The notes beneath the pieces were generated by a model that had not been told where the DNA came from, did not search any database, and saw only the letters and a program-made list of their open reading frames with translations. From Rhodospirillaceae bacterium (GTDB taxonomy: Bacteria > Pseudomonadota > Alphaproteobacteria > TMED109 > TMED131): 64,000 bases of DNA. The translations under genes were made by a program, and so were the position numbers. Below are positions 42,991-51,273 of this stretch, piece after piece; the first letter of the stretch is position 1; every line of letters starts with the position of its first letter. Where the stretch lies: assembly GCA_902547175.1 (NCBI GenBank), contig CACCMS010000001.1, positions 1-64,000 on the forward strand, read 5' to 3'.

Positions 42991-43506
42991 ATGAGAATTA
43001 TAATTATAATTTTATTACTATTATTTAATAATATTATCTTATGTGCCGTATTTAAAATAGAAGACTCTGCATCATTAGACCAAAACTTAATATCTACATC
43101 TGATAAAATGTTTGTTATGTCCACATATGAAAGTAATGGAGTATTCACATCTAATACTCAATATGGAGGAACTTCTAAATGTGTAGGTTCAAACTCTTAT
43201 AAAAAAAAGAATTTTAATTCTTTAGAAGAAAGCCTTAGAACTATTAATGATTTATGTGCATATAAATCAGGAAAATATCAGTTTTTCGTGCCTTTTCAAG
43301 CTTTAGACTTTGACACAAGTAAATCTATGGCATTGAGAGTGCCAATAATCTCAGGAACAGGTCCATTTAAATATTTAAATGGTAAAATCTGTGATGTAGC
43401 ATGGATAACTTATGATAACAAAGGATTTAAAATGGCTTACCTAATGCAGATGACATGTAAAATCTCAAATAAAACATTAGAAAAAATTATAAATTTTAAG
43501 GAATAA
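42991..43506 (+). CDS. Small secreted family protein, subfamily D
   Basis: 171 residues from ATG 42991, which starts the signal peptide; an upstream frame to 42922 only reads through the tRNA fragment. Body: GVFTSNTQYGGTSKCVG, DLCAYKSGKYQF, ISGTGPFKYLNGKICDVAW and QMTCKIS. The GTGPFKY...C block and Cys positions place it in the family as a divergent branch. Flanked by the two halves of an att core. Confidence 0.68.
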   Translation: MRIIIIILLLLFNNIILCAVFKIEDSASLDQNLISTSDKMFVMSTYESNGVFTSNTQYGGTSKCVGSNSYKKKNFNSLEESLRTINDLCAYKSGKYQFFVPFQALDFDTSKSMALRVPIISGTGPFKYLNGKICDVAWITYDNKGFKMAYLMQMTCKISNKTLEKIINFKE

Positions 43507-43546
43507 AATTGGTTATGACTAAATTAATATTAATTCTAACTTTTTC

Positions 43547-43682
43547 AGTTTTTAAGACCGGAGCTTTCGACCACTCAGCAGACTTCACTGACTTTGTTTA
43601 ATCCTACATAACCATGCTAAACGATTGAATAACTATTTACATTTTAAAATAAGGTATCTGTTTTTGCAAGAAACAAAAAATT
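43547..43682 (+). repeat. Half att core (right half) with tail
   Basis: AGTTTTTAAGACCGGAGCTT, TCGACCACTCAGCAGACTTC, then the tail with CTAAACGATTGAATAACTAT, AAGGTATCTG and TTTTTGCAAGAAACAAAAAA. No TGGTCC arms follow. It begins a short segment that carries only the cold-shock gene. Confidence 0.8.
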
Positions 43683-43789
43683 ATTTAATATTTTGCTATA
43701 TCTTCTTTTGAATAAAAATTATTTTTTTTGATAAAATTAATAAATACTTGCTCTTAAAAGATATATTATTTTAAATGATAGTATGTAAA

Positions 43790-43999
43790 TTAATTATTTA
43801 ATAACTTAATATTAGCAGCAGAAATTTTTCCATTATTTCTAGCTTCATCATAACTGACTTTATCGTTTTCATTTAATGAGCTAATTCCAGACTTTTCTAT
43901 AGCTGATATATGAATAAAGATATCTTTTGTGCCATTATCAGGAGATATAAATCCATATCCTTTTTGAGAGTTGAACCATTTTACTTTTCCAGTAAGCAT
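43790..43999 (-). CDS. CspA-family cold-shock protein
   Basis: 69 residues: GKVKWFNSQKGYGFISPD holds RNP1 (KGYGFI) and DIFIHISA holds RNP2. Full-length single cold-shock domain that binds single-stranded RNA or DNA. It is the only gene between two att cores, so it appears to be island cargo. AAAGGAAAA precedes the ATG. Confidence 0.95.
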   Translation of the reverse strand: MLTGKVKWFNSQKGYGFISPDNGTKDIFIHISAIEKSGISSLNENDKVSYDEARNNGKISAANIKLLNN

Positions 44000-44147
44000 A
44001 AATTTTCCTTTTTTTAAAATTTAAAAATATAATAGATTGATTTAGATTAGATATATAAAGTAAAAGAATTTATTACTATTTACTTAAAACACATTCCAAT
44101 GAATTAATAAAGGTTTATTTATTATTAAATTTTTATTTTTACTAAAA

Positions 44148-44380
44148 TGGCGGTGAGGGTGGGATTCGAACCCACGGAATGCTTGCACGTTCGCGGATTT
44201 TCAAGACCGGAGCTTTCGACCACTCAGCAGACTTCACAGTTATAGCCTTAATAACCAGGCTAAACGATTGAATAACTATTTAGATTTTAAAAGAAGGTAT
44301 CTGTTTTTGCAAGAAACAAAAAGACCCAATAACTAGCCGTGGCTCCCCGTTAAAAAAATTTAGTGGTCCTACAGTGGTCC
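44148..44380 (+). repeat. att site of the integrase-less element (core, tail, TGGTCC arms)
   Basis: 81-bp core 44148-44228, 78 of 81 bases the same as the tRNA-Ser gene, then AGACTTCAC and a 135-base tail ending in paired arms TGGTCCTACAGTGGTCC (44364-44380, repeats 11 bp apart). No arms lie on its left, so it is the left end of the element that ends at 48.2 kb. Fills the gap 44000-44434. Confidence 0.88.
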
Positions 44381-44434
44381 AAGATATCTATTAGACACTT
44401 AGTCGTTTGAATAAAATATTGTTACACATAATAG

Positions 44435-44468
44435 TTTACACACATAAATACACGTGTATAATAGTGTA
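44435..44468 (+). promoter_or_regulatory. Promoter with palindrome, predicted leaderless start
   Basis: -35 TTTACA (44435-44440), 16-bp spacer, -10 TATAAT (44457-44462). Transcription would begin about 7 bases later, at the ATG 44469 itself, giving a leaderless message. TACACGTGTA (44449-44458) is a perfect 10-bp palindrome overlapping the -10 box, a good operator for the XRE domain encoded by the gene. Confidence 0.65.
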
Positions 44469-46070
44469 ATGACTTTAAACTATTTAATAACAAAAAGAAA
44501 AGAATTAAATTTATCTCAAAAAGAAGTAGCTAATCATTTAAATATTACTCAGCAACATTATTCAAGGATAGAAAAAGGCTTAATAGATAATACTCCTTAT
44601 TTAAATAAATTAAGTAAGTATTTAAAGTGTAATAAAAAAGAACTTTTATCTAATTTATATATTAATAAAGAAAGAAATATTCTAAAAGATTTTTCAAGAA
44701 CGGAAGATATTCAATTCAGAGATGAGAAGCCAGACTCTGTTTATATAAACTTAAAAGGCTGGTTTAAAAAAAATGAATTAAATAATAAAAAAACAGAAGA
44801 TATTAAATCAATTCCGGTTAAAAATTTATTTCAAGGAGTATTTTCTAAACTATTTGAAAATAAATTTATCAAATCTTATAGTTTATTTGACTTCAATAGG
44901 AAAGAAAAATCCTATTATGATTTAGTTCTAGATATTTTGAAATCAAAAGGAGAAACATCTGCTTTGATTTATTCAGAACAGCTTTTTGAAAAAATAGATA
45001 AATTTGATAATAATCAATTAATTGCTTTTTTTAACTCTCTAGCAATAGATTTTGACGTTGAAAAAGATAAGCTTTTGTTAGCTGTTAAAGATTACCACAA
45101 AGAAAATTCTGAAAAAAACTATGAGAGGATGATATCAATATTTTCATCAAAAAGAATAGACTTATTTAGAAAACTTAATTTTACTCATAATGGAACAATA
45201 GGATTAGTTAAACTAAGGAGTAGATTATTGCCTTTAATAAAAAATAATAATCTATTTAAGAAAATTGATGTTGATTTAAGCAATCTTTTAAAAAATTGGT
45301 TCAATAGAGGTTTTTTAATAACAAATCCTATTACTTGGAATACTTCAGCAAAAATTTTAGAGAAAATAATTAAATATGAAGCTGTACATCAAATAAAATC
45401 TTGGCAGGATTTAAGAAGTAGATTAGAGCCAATTGATAGAAGATGTTATGGATTTTTTCATCCTACTATGTATGATGAGCCATTAATTTTTGTAGAAGTA
45501 GCTCTAATGAAAGATATACCTTCTAATATTTTAAGTATTTTAAATCCAAAAAGAAAGCATATATCTAATAAAGATTTTACGACAGCTGTTTTTTATTCTA
45601 TTTCAAATTGTCAAAAAGGACTTAAAGGAATTTCTTTTGGGAATTTTTTAATTAAGCAAGTTGTTATGGAGTTAAAAAAAGAATTTCCTTATTTAAAAAA
45701 TTTTGTAACGCTTTCGCCAGCTCCAATGTTTTCAAAATGGTTAAAAGAAAAAGATATTAAATTAAAAAGAAAACTTATTAACTCTAGTTCAATAAAGAAA
45801 AATGAAAGTGAAATTTTAGCTTATGCAAAAGAATACTTTTTTAAAGCTAAACAAAATGATAATTATCCAATAGACCCAGTCCAAAGATTTCATTTAAGTA
45901 ACGGAGCTATATTAGAGAATATACATTTGAATGCAGATTTATCTGAGAATGGCATAAAAAATTCATTAAGTTTAATGGTTAATTACAAATATGAGTTAGC
46001 TAGTATAGAAAAAAATCATGAAGAATATTTTTCAAAAATGAGTATACCTTCATCTAAAAAGTTGAAATGA
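44469..46070 (+). CDS. XRE helix-turn-helix fused to malonyl-CoA decarboxylase
   Basis: 533 residues. Residues 4-60 are an XRE-type HTH (LITKRKELNLSQKEVANHLN, then ITQQHYSRIEKG). The rest is a malonyl-CoA decarboxylase: WFNRGFL, KIIKYEAVHQIKSWQDLRSR, CYGFFHP, DEPLIFVEVAL, SISNCQKGLKGISFGNFLIK and FHLSNGA with the expected catalytic His. It splits malonyl-CoA to acetyl-CoA and CO2. Fusion to a DNA-binding domain is unusual and suggests a self-regulating malonyl-CoA sensor-enzyme. A GTG at 44454 would add 5 residues; the ATG fits the promoter. Cargo of the 44.1-48.2 kb element. Confidence 0.9.
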   Translation: MTLNYLITKRKELNLSQKEVANHLNITQQHYSRIEKGLIDNTPYLNKLSKYLKCNKKELLSNLYINKERNILKDFSRTEDIQFRDEKPDSVYINLKGWFKKNELNNKKTEDIKSIPVKNLFQGVFSKLFENKFIKSYSLFDFNRKEKSYYDLVLDILKSKGETSALIYSEQLFEKIDKFDNNQLIAFFNSLAIDFDVEKDKLLLAVKDYHKENSEKNYERMISIFSSKRIDLFRKLNFTHNGTIGLVKLRSRLLPLIKNNNLFKKIDVDLSNLLKNWFNRGFLITNPITWNTSAKILEKIIKYEAVHQIKSWQDLRSRLEPIDRRCYGFFHPTMYDEPLIFVEVALMKDIPSNILSILNPKRKHISNKDFTTAVFYSISNCQKGLKGISFGNFLIKQVVMELKKEFPYLKNFVTLSPAPMFSKWLKEKDIKLKRKLINSSSIKKNESEILAYAKEYFFKAKQNDNYPIDPVQRFHLSNGAILENIHLNADLSENGIKNSLSLMVNYKYELASIEKNHEEYFSKMSIPSSKKLK

Positions 46071-46087
46071 ATTAATTATAAAAGCTC

Positions 46088-46155
46088 TTTGACCAAATAA
46101 TGCCAAGATAACTAATAGACATGTATATGATGAATTAAAGATGAGGTTTCATCAT
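46088..46155 (+). repeat. Worn tail end plus R3 repeat
   Basis: TGCCAAGATAACTAATAGAC then ATGTATATGATGAATTAAAG and ATGAGGTTTCATCAT. It matches the text after the arms at 49.63 kb (GGTCCAAGATATCTATTAGG...ATATGATGAATT). A core may have been lost here, so the 44.1-48.2 kb element may be two elements fused. Confidence 0.55.
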
Positions 46156-46200
46156 AAAATTAATTTAAACAGAGTTAGTTATAGAAGGACCTATAAAAAA

Positions 46201-46460
46201 CAGTCTAGTGTGTATGTAATAAATAGATTCCATTTAAGAATCATACAGAGTCGTTAAAGCTTATTTGATATCAATGTGCCTAAAATACATTTACATGAAT
46301 CCCACGACTCTTAAAACGCTAATATGAATCATTCTACAAGCAAGGAAACCTGTCATTAATGAAATATTTTAACGAAGAATCTATTTAGACAATAAAGCTA
46401 CTAAAGTTATAAAGATATAAAACTCTTAGCATTGTTATATTGTTAAGATAATGATTAAGG
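46201..46460 (+). repeat. R2 repeat, intact copy 1
   Basis: 260 bases nearly identical to 50936-51195, where R2 lies between the protease and integrase genes. No ORF. Contains AGAGTCGT (46247-46254) and its complement ACGACTCT (46304-46311) around a 49-base loop. Worn copies at 37.95 and 29.74 kb show paired changes in these arms. Here no integrase follows, consistent with its deletion. Fills most of the gap 46071-46509. Confidence 0.8.
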
Positions 46461-46509
46461 TTTTTATAAATCTATATCTATATTTAGATTTTTAAATTAT
46501 ATTATAATA

Positions 46510-47151
46510 ATGAATATTACCTTAATTTATTTTGATTTTCCTTTTTGGAGAGCAGAGGTATCTCGAATTTCATTATTTTTAAGTAATACTGAATTTGAAG
46601 ATAAAAGAATAACAAGTGAAGAATTTCAAAGAGTTAAAGAAAACGGTGTTTTAGATGATGGAACTTTAATACCTTTTCATCAATTACCTTGTTTAAAAGT
46701 TAATGATACTATAATAGCGCAAACTGGAGCTATATCGAGATTTTGTGGAAAACTTGCAAATTTATATCCTAAAAATAATGATTTAATAGCTGCCCAGATT
46801 GACCAGTTTATCGATATATTAACTGACATCACAACATTAATTTCTTCTACTCAGGTCGAAAATAGAGATACAGATTTTTTGAAAAGTATAAATAGAAAGC
46901 TTTTTATTTTAAATAAAGCTATGAATAAAAATAATGATTTCGTAGTTAAAGATTATTTTTCAATAGCTGATATTGCAATTTGGAGTTTTATGTGTTGGTT
47001 AACAGGAGGAAATATTGCATCAGTGCCAAAAGATATTGCAAAGAACTATGATTATATTCTCAGACTTTGCAAGAAAATAGATAATAAAGATATTATTCAG
47101 AAGTGGGTTAATAAAACTTTTCCAAAAAAATACAGTAGAAACTTTTATTGA
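46510..47151 (+). CDS. Glutathione S-transferase family protein
   Basis: 213 residues: an N-terminal thioredoxin-like domain (LIYFDFPFWRAEVSRISL; LPCLKVNDTIIAQTGAISRF holds the cis-Pro and the ADSxA-like QTGAI motif) and a C-terminal helical domain (DYFSIADIAIWSFM). Resembles sigma-class GSTs. Probably conjugates glutathione; it lies next to a dehalogenase-like gene, which suggests detoxification of organohalides or oxidised lipids, an inference. Confidence 0.85.
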   Translation: MNITLIYFDFPFWRAEVSRISLFLSNTEFEDKRITSEEFQRVKENGVLDDGTLIPFHQLPCLKVNDTIIAQTGAISRFCGKLANLYPKNNDLIAAQIDQFIDILTDITTLISSTQVENRDTDFLKSINRKLFILNKAMNKNNDFVVKDYFSIADIAIWSFMCWLTGGNIASVPKDIAKNYDYILRLCKKIDNKDIIQKWVNKTFPKKYSRNFY

Positions 47152-47152
47152 A

Positions 47153-48028
47153 TTATTTAATTTGTTCTCTCATAAATGCTACATTAGTTATTAAACCAGG
47201 AAGCAACCATTGGAATAAATTAACAACTTTTTTTATTTCATTCAGTTTTTTATCTTTTTTTGCAGCATTTATAATTTGAATTGATTTTATTTTATTTGGA
47301 TTAGGTAATAATAAAGATTCCTTGATTATAAAGTTATGTATTTCTAAAACTTTCTCTTCGTATTTTTTACTTAATAAAGCAGGTAAAAAAGATTTCCATG
47401 TCATTTCAAAATAACTAGGCCATCTAGCAAATGCTCTGTAATCTGTATTTAGAAATGGTAAACCTAAATTACTTTTTATTGACTTATATATTTCTTTTAA
47501 ACTTTTATTTGCGTGATGTTGTTCAATTAATAATAAATAATTCTTATCAGGTTTTATACTAGTACTATTATTTTTTTTAAAAGATTTAGTATTTAATAGT
47601 TCTCCTTCTCCTAAAAAAATTCTAGCAATAGTTGCCATGATTAAGTAGGGCATATTACCAGTAGTAAAAATTTGATTAACTTCATTAATCTTTTTTATTT
47701 CATAGCTGTTATAACCAATTTTTTTCAAGCTTTTTATCAAAGGTTTTGGTTTTAATTCTAATGCTTTTTTTTTTGAAATCATTACTAGTCTTTTACATAA
47801 GTTATCAAATTCAATACTTCTAGTTAATGGGTGCATATATTGCCATAATGAATTATAAAAAAATGGATATTTTGCAAATGCCATAGCAACTACGCCCATC
47901 CAAGGAACATTAAAGGCTAGTCTAGTATTAATATAACTTTTTTTTAGACTTCCTTTGGCTAAATATTCGGGAGTTACAATTATTTTAGGTACAGGAGAAG
48001 GTTTTTTTCTTAGAAAAGAATAGTTCAT
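47153..48028 (-). CDS. DehI-like (2-haloacid dehalogenase) family protein
   Basis: 291 residues with an internal duplication typical of DehI: NVPWMGVVAMAFAKYPFFYN in the first half and NTDYRAFARWPSYFEMTWKS in the second. DehI enzymes hydrolyse both stereoisomers of 2-haloacids; distant homologues may do something else. The catalytic Asp/Asn pair cannot be assigned by eye. Convergent with the GST gene, 1 base between stops. A dead fragment of a second copy is at 38.1 kb. Confidence 0.75.
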   Translation of the reverse strand: MNYSFLRKKPSPVPKIIVTPEYLAKGSLKKSYINTRLAFNVPWMGVVAMAFAKYPFFYNSLWQYMHPLTRSIEFDNLCKRLVMISKKKALELKPKPLIKSLKKIGYNSYEIKKINEVNQIFTTGNMPYLIMATIARIFLGEGELLNTKSFKKNNSTSIKPDKNYLLLIEQHHANKSLKEIYKSIKSNLGLPFLNTDYRAFARWPSYFEMTWKSFLPALLSKKYEEKVLEIHNFIIKESLLLPNPNKIKSIQIINAAKKDKKLNEIKKVVNLFQWLLPGLITNVAFMREQIK

Positions 48029-48069
48029 ATTTTTAGTTTAACTAAATAATTGATTCAGTAAACTCTCTT

Positions 48070-48310
48070 TGGTCCTAAATTGGTCCAAACAAGTTATTGA
48101 ATGTTTAGGAAGTCTTTATTTGAATGGCGGTGAGGGTGGGATTAGAACCCACGGAACGCTTGCACGTTCGCCGGTTTTCAAGACCGGAGCTTTCGACCAC
48201 TCAGCAGACTTCACAGTTCTTCTATAGCTCTAATAACTAGGCTAAACTATTGAATAAACTATTTAGATTCTAAAATAAGGTATCTGTTTTTGCAATAAAC
48301 AAAAAGAAAC
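48070..48310 (+). repeat. att site: TGGTCC arms, core, armless tail
   Basis: Paired arms TGGTCCTAAATTGGTCC (48070-48086, 11 bp apart), 38 bases, then the 81-bp core 48125-48205 with a single change (in the T-loop), then AGACTTCACAG and a tail to about 48310 without arms. It closes the element that begins at 44148 and opens the segment with the THI5-like gene. Fills the gap 48029-48355. Confidence 0.88.
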
Positions 48311-48355
48311 TAGTGTAACTCTATAATTGACTAATAATAAATTAAAGTTTCTTGA

Positions 48356-49234
48356 TTAAATGTTAGCAAACATATTTGAATATTCCGTTTGTGATATATC
48401 TGATATTTTATTATTAATAGTATAATTGTGTAAGTTTTTCCATTTTTCTAAAGAATTATGAAAAGGAGTTAGAAATCTTTTATATGTGTCTTCAATAATC
48501 GAATTCATAAGCTCAGTCTTTTCCTGCTTAGTTTCAGAATAGTAAACATGAAGAGCATAATCTAAGTCATTAATAATAATTCTTATAGCTTCTTCTGTAC
48601 CTTTTTTAAAGTCTTTACATAAATTTTTATTGTTTTCAAAAAAGCTTTTTGAAGTAAATAAATCCAAAGCACAAAAATTTGGAATATTAACATTTTCTAA
48701 ATAAATTTTTTTAACTTTTAATCCCTCTAATCTGCTTTCTACTCCTTCAAAATTTTCAAAACATAGCCAGGCAGCATCTAATCCATCTTTGATATTTTTA
48801 ATATGATAAAAGTCTTTTACAATAATATCTGTTTTTTTCTGTCTTTTTACAGATAAGCTTTCTAAATGTTTCTTTATTATATCTAGTGCTATAGTATCAG
48901 TTACATTATTAGAAACTGGAGATGAAATTTTAACAAGTTGGTCATCTAAAAGTTTTTTGTAACCATTTTCACTAAATATAATTCCACCATTGGTTTCAAA
49001 AAAATTTCCTAATGAAATAATATTTGGATGATACTTTTCTATTAGATGTAAAGGCTCGTTAGTTGCAAACTCAATATTACCATTAGTTAATTCACTAAAC
49101 CCATCGTAATGGTCATCAGGTTCAATTATTTCTAGGTCTAAATTTAAGTCCTTAAATATATTCTTATCCTTTGCAACAAGGAAAGGTAGGTGGTCAGGAT
49201 TTAGAAACCACTCTAGTGCTAATTTAATTTTCAT
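48356..49234 (-). CDS. NMT1/THI5-like substrate-binding protein under TPP control
   Basis: 292 residues from ATG 49234 (GGAG 5 bases upstream); the upstream frame runs through the riboswitch. Begins KIKLALEWFLNPDHLPFLVA, the THI5/NMT1 pattern, with GFSELTNGNIEFATNEP and later DAAWLCFENFEGVE. Such proteins bind pyrimidine precursors of thiamine or act as ABC transporter receptors. No signal peptide is seen, which is odd for a receptor, and no ABC permease is next to it. Sole gene between two att cores. Confidence 0.82.
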   Translation of the reverse strand: MKIKLALEWFLNPDHLPFLVAKDKNIFKDLNLDLEIIEPDDHYDGFSELTNGNIEFATNEPLHLIEKYHPNIISLGNFFETNGGIIFSENGYKKLLDDQLVKISSPVSNNVTDTIALDIIKKHLESLSVKRQKKTDIIVKDFYHIKNIKDGLDAAWLCFENFEGVESRLEGLKVKKIYLENVNIPNFCALDLFTSKSFFENNKNLCKDFKKGTEEAIRIIINDLDYALHVYYSETKQEKTELMNSIIEDTYKRFLTPFHNSLEKWKNLHNYTINNKISDISQTEYSNMFANI

Positions 49235-49280
49235 TGAAACTCCATTTAAGTTTTTTATAAAATTGTGTTTAATACCTAAA

Positions 49281-49358
49281 TGAGAATTCCTTCGCAGCAT
49301 TACCTGTGCAGGTTCAATGGGTATATTCTCAGCCTGTATTAAGCACCCCTAATTTCAT
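49281..49358 (-). promoter_or_regulatory. TPP (THI-box) riboswitch
   Basis: On the minus strand: TTAGGGGTGC, GGCTGAGAATATACCC, TTGAACCTG, GGTAATGCTGCG and AAGGAATTC, in the order and spacing of the TPP aptamer (GGGGTGC, CUGAGA, ACCC, UUGAACCUG, AUGCxxGCG). Ends 47 bases before the ATG of the THI5-like gene, so thiamine pyrophosphate should turn that gene off, probably at translation since the ribosome site follows closely. Confidence 0.93.
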
Positions 49359-49395
49359 ATTATATTAATTGATTATCCAGTCAACTAAAACACAA

Positions 49396-49684
49396 TGGCG
49401 GTGAGGGTGGGATTCGAACCCACGGAACGCTTGCACGTTCGCCGGTTTTCAAGACCGGAGCTTTCGACCACTCAGCAGACTTCACTAACTTTGTTTAACA
49501 CTAGATAACTAGGCTAAACGATTGAATAACTATTTAGATTCTAAAATAAGGTATCTGTTTTTGCAAGAAACAAAAAGACCTAATATCTGGCCGTAACTCC
49601 CCGTCAAAAAAAGTAGTGGTCCTACAGTGGTCCAAGATATCTATTAGGCATACATATGATGAATTAAAGATGAGGTGTCATCAT
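49396..49684 (+). repeat. attL of the intact element (perfect core, tail, TGGTCC arms, R3)
   Basis: Core 49396-49476, identical at all 81 bases to the 3' part of the tRNA-Ser gene at 52343-52423. Then AGACTTCAC, a 140-base tail, arms TGGTCCTACAGTGGTCC (49617-49633) and an R3 copy (49654-49684). No arms lie on the left, where the TPP riboswitch begins 38 bases away. Left end of a 3.03-kb element that includes the integrase. Confidence 0.92.
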
Positions 49685-49730
49685 TAACATATATTATTGC
49701 ATATCTTTATAATTACTTTATTTTAAATAT

Positions 49731-50912
49731 ATGAAAGTAATACATATTTTAATATTTCTAATGTCTTATTTATTTAGTAGCTTTTCTTATGGGCTAAGTT
49801 TTGAAGAAATAATAGCTAAATATTTTTCTAATCGAAAATTAGATTCTATTGAGGGTATATGGGAAAATACATTTATTCATAAAGACTCTAATGGTAAATA
49901 TATAAGAAGAAATATAAGTTCTAGTTTAGCCGAAGCTGAGGAAGTAATGGGTGTATACAATAAAGGAACTGAAAAATATTATTATGGAGAAAATGGGATT
50001 TACTACGGAGGAATATGGGGTAAGTCCTTAGAAAGTGGCACAATAAAGTTAAACGAAGATTTTTCTAATTTTTATTTGTCTACAACTAATGATATAGGTA
50101 CTCCTATAAATGCTTCATATGAAAGAGTATGGCCTGATAGTTTAGTTACTTATAACAAACAGTTTGATAATGAAAATATTTTTATTTCTGAACCCGATAA
50201 TATAAAAAAAAATGTAGACCCAGATAAAATCATTCCTGCATCATCAGGTTCAGGATTCATAAGTACTAATAAAGGTCATATAGTAACTAACAATCACGTT
50301 ATTAATGGCTGTAATGAAGTAGAAATTCTATATGAAGGATTATCTTATAAAGCCTCTGTAATACAGAATGATAAAGTAAATGACTTAGCATTATTAAAAG
50401 CTAATTTTATTCCAAAAGAATTTTTATTTATTGAGTCAAATAATCCAGAATTGCTGGAAGAAATTTTTGTAGCTGGTTATCCCTTTGGAGAAGTAATTAG
50501 CAGCGGAGTTAAAGTAACTATGGGCATTGTAAGCTCATTATCAGGGATAGGAAATAACTTTTCTAATATGCAAATAGATGCAGCCATACAACCTGGTAAT
50601 AGTGGAGGTCCAATTTTAAATACCAAAGGTAATGTTATTGGAGTTGCTGTAGCTAAATTAGACTTAAAGACAATGATTAAAAATTATGGAGTAATTCCAG
50701 AAGATACTAATTTTGGAATTAAATCATCTGTACTTAAAAACTTTATAGAAGCTAATGGAATTTATTTAAAAGAGGCACCTCAAAATATAATTTCACGTTC
50801 GCAATTAGGAAAAAAAATTACTAATACTACTGTATTTGTTTCTTGTTTGATGTCATATGCAAACATTGAAAAATTTAAATCTCAAAAAGTTTTATTTGAG
50901 GATTTTCAATAA
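49731..50912 (+). CDS. Secreted trypsin-like serine protease with extra N-terminal domain
   Basis: 393 residues: signal peptide to about 22; a ~130-residue domain (FSNRKLDSIEGIW ... YERVWPDSLVTYNKQF) shared with the free-standing protein at 10758; then an HtrA-like protease domain with His in VTNNHVI, Asp in NDLALL and Ser in QPGNSGGP. No PDZ domain. A short C-terminal extension follows. Only cargo of the intact mobile element. Role may be envelope proteolysis or attack on neighbours, both inferred. Confidence 0.88.
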   Translation: MKVIHILIFLMSYLFSSFSYGLSFEEIIAKYFSNRKLDSIEGIWENTFIHKDSNGKYIRRNISSSLAEAEEVMGVYNKGTEKYYYGENGIYYGGIWGKSLESGTIKLNEDFSNFYLSTTNDIGTPINASYERVWPDSLVTYNKQFDNENIFISEPDNIKKNVDPDKIIPASSGSGFISTNKGHIVTNNHVINGCNEVEILYEGLSYKASVIQNDKVNDLALLKANFIPKEFLFIESNNPELLEEIFVAGYPFGEVISSGVKVTMGIVSSLSGIGNNFSNMQIDAAIQPGNSGGPILNTKGNVIGVAVAKLDLKTMIKNYGVIPEDTNFGIKSSVLKNFIEANGIYLKEAPQNIISRSQLGKKITNTTVFVSCLMSYANIEKFKSQKVLFEDFQ

Positions 50913-50935
50913 AGAAAAGTATTTAAAATAGAAGG

Positions 50936-51195
50936 CAGTCTAGTATAGATATAATAAATAGATTCCATATAAGAATCATACAGAGTCGTTAAAGCTTATT
51001 TGGTATCAATGTACCTAAAATACATTTACATGAATCCCACGACTCTTAAAACGCTAATATGAATCATTCTATAAGCTAGGAAACCTCTCTTTAATGAAAT
51101 AATTTAACGAGGAGTCTATTTAGACAATAAAGCTACTAAAGTTATAAAGATATAAAACTCTTAGCATTGTTATATTGTTAAGATAATGATTAAGA
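50936..51195 (+). repeat. R2 repeat, intact copy 2
   Basis: 260 bases nearly identical to 46201-46460, with the same AGAGTCGT/ACGACTCT arms. Lies between protease and integrase genes, downstream of both (the genes converge on it). It has no ORF. Could be a transcript end, an RNA or a second recombination or replication site. Fills the gap 50913-51273; the last part is (AT)n-rich. Confidence 0.8.
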
Positions 51196-51273
51196 TTATT
51201 CTTTTATTATTTTTTATTATCTTCTTTTATTTATATCTAAGATTAATCTTCATGAATATTATATATATATATA

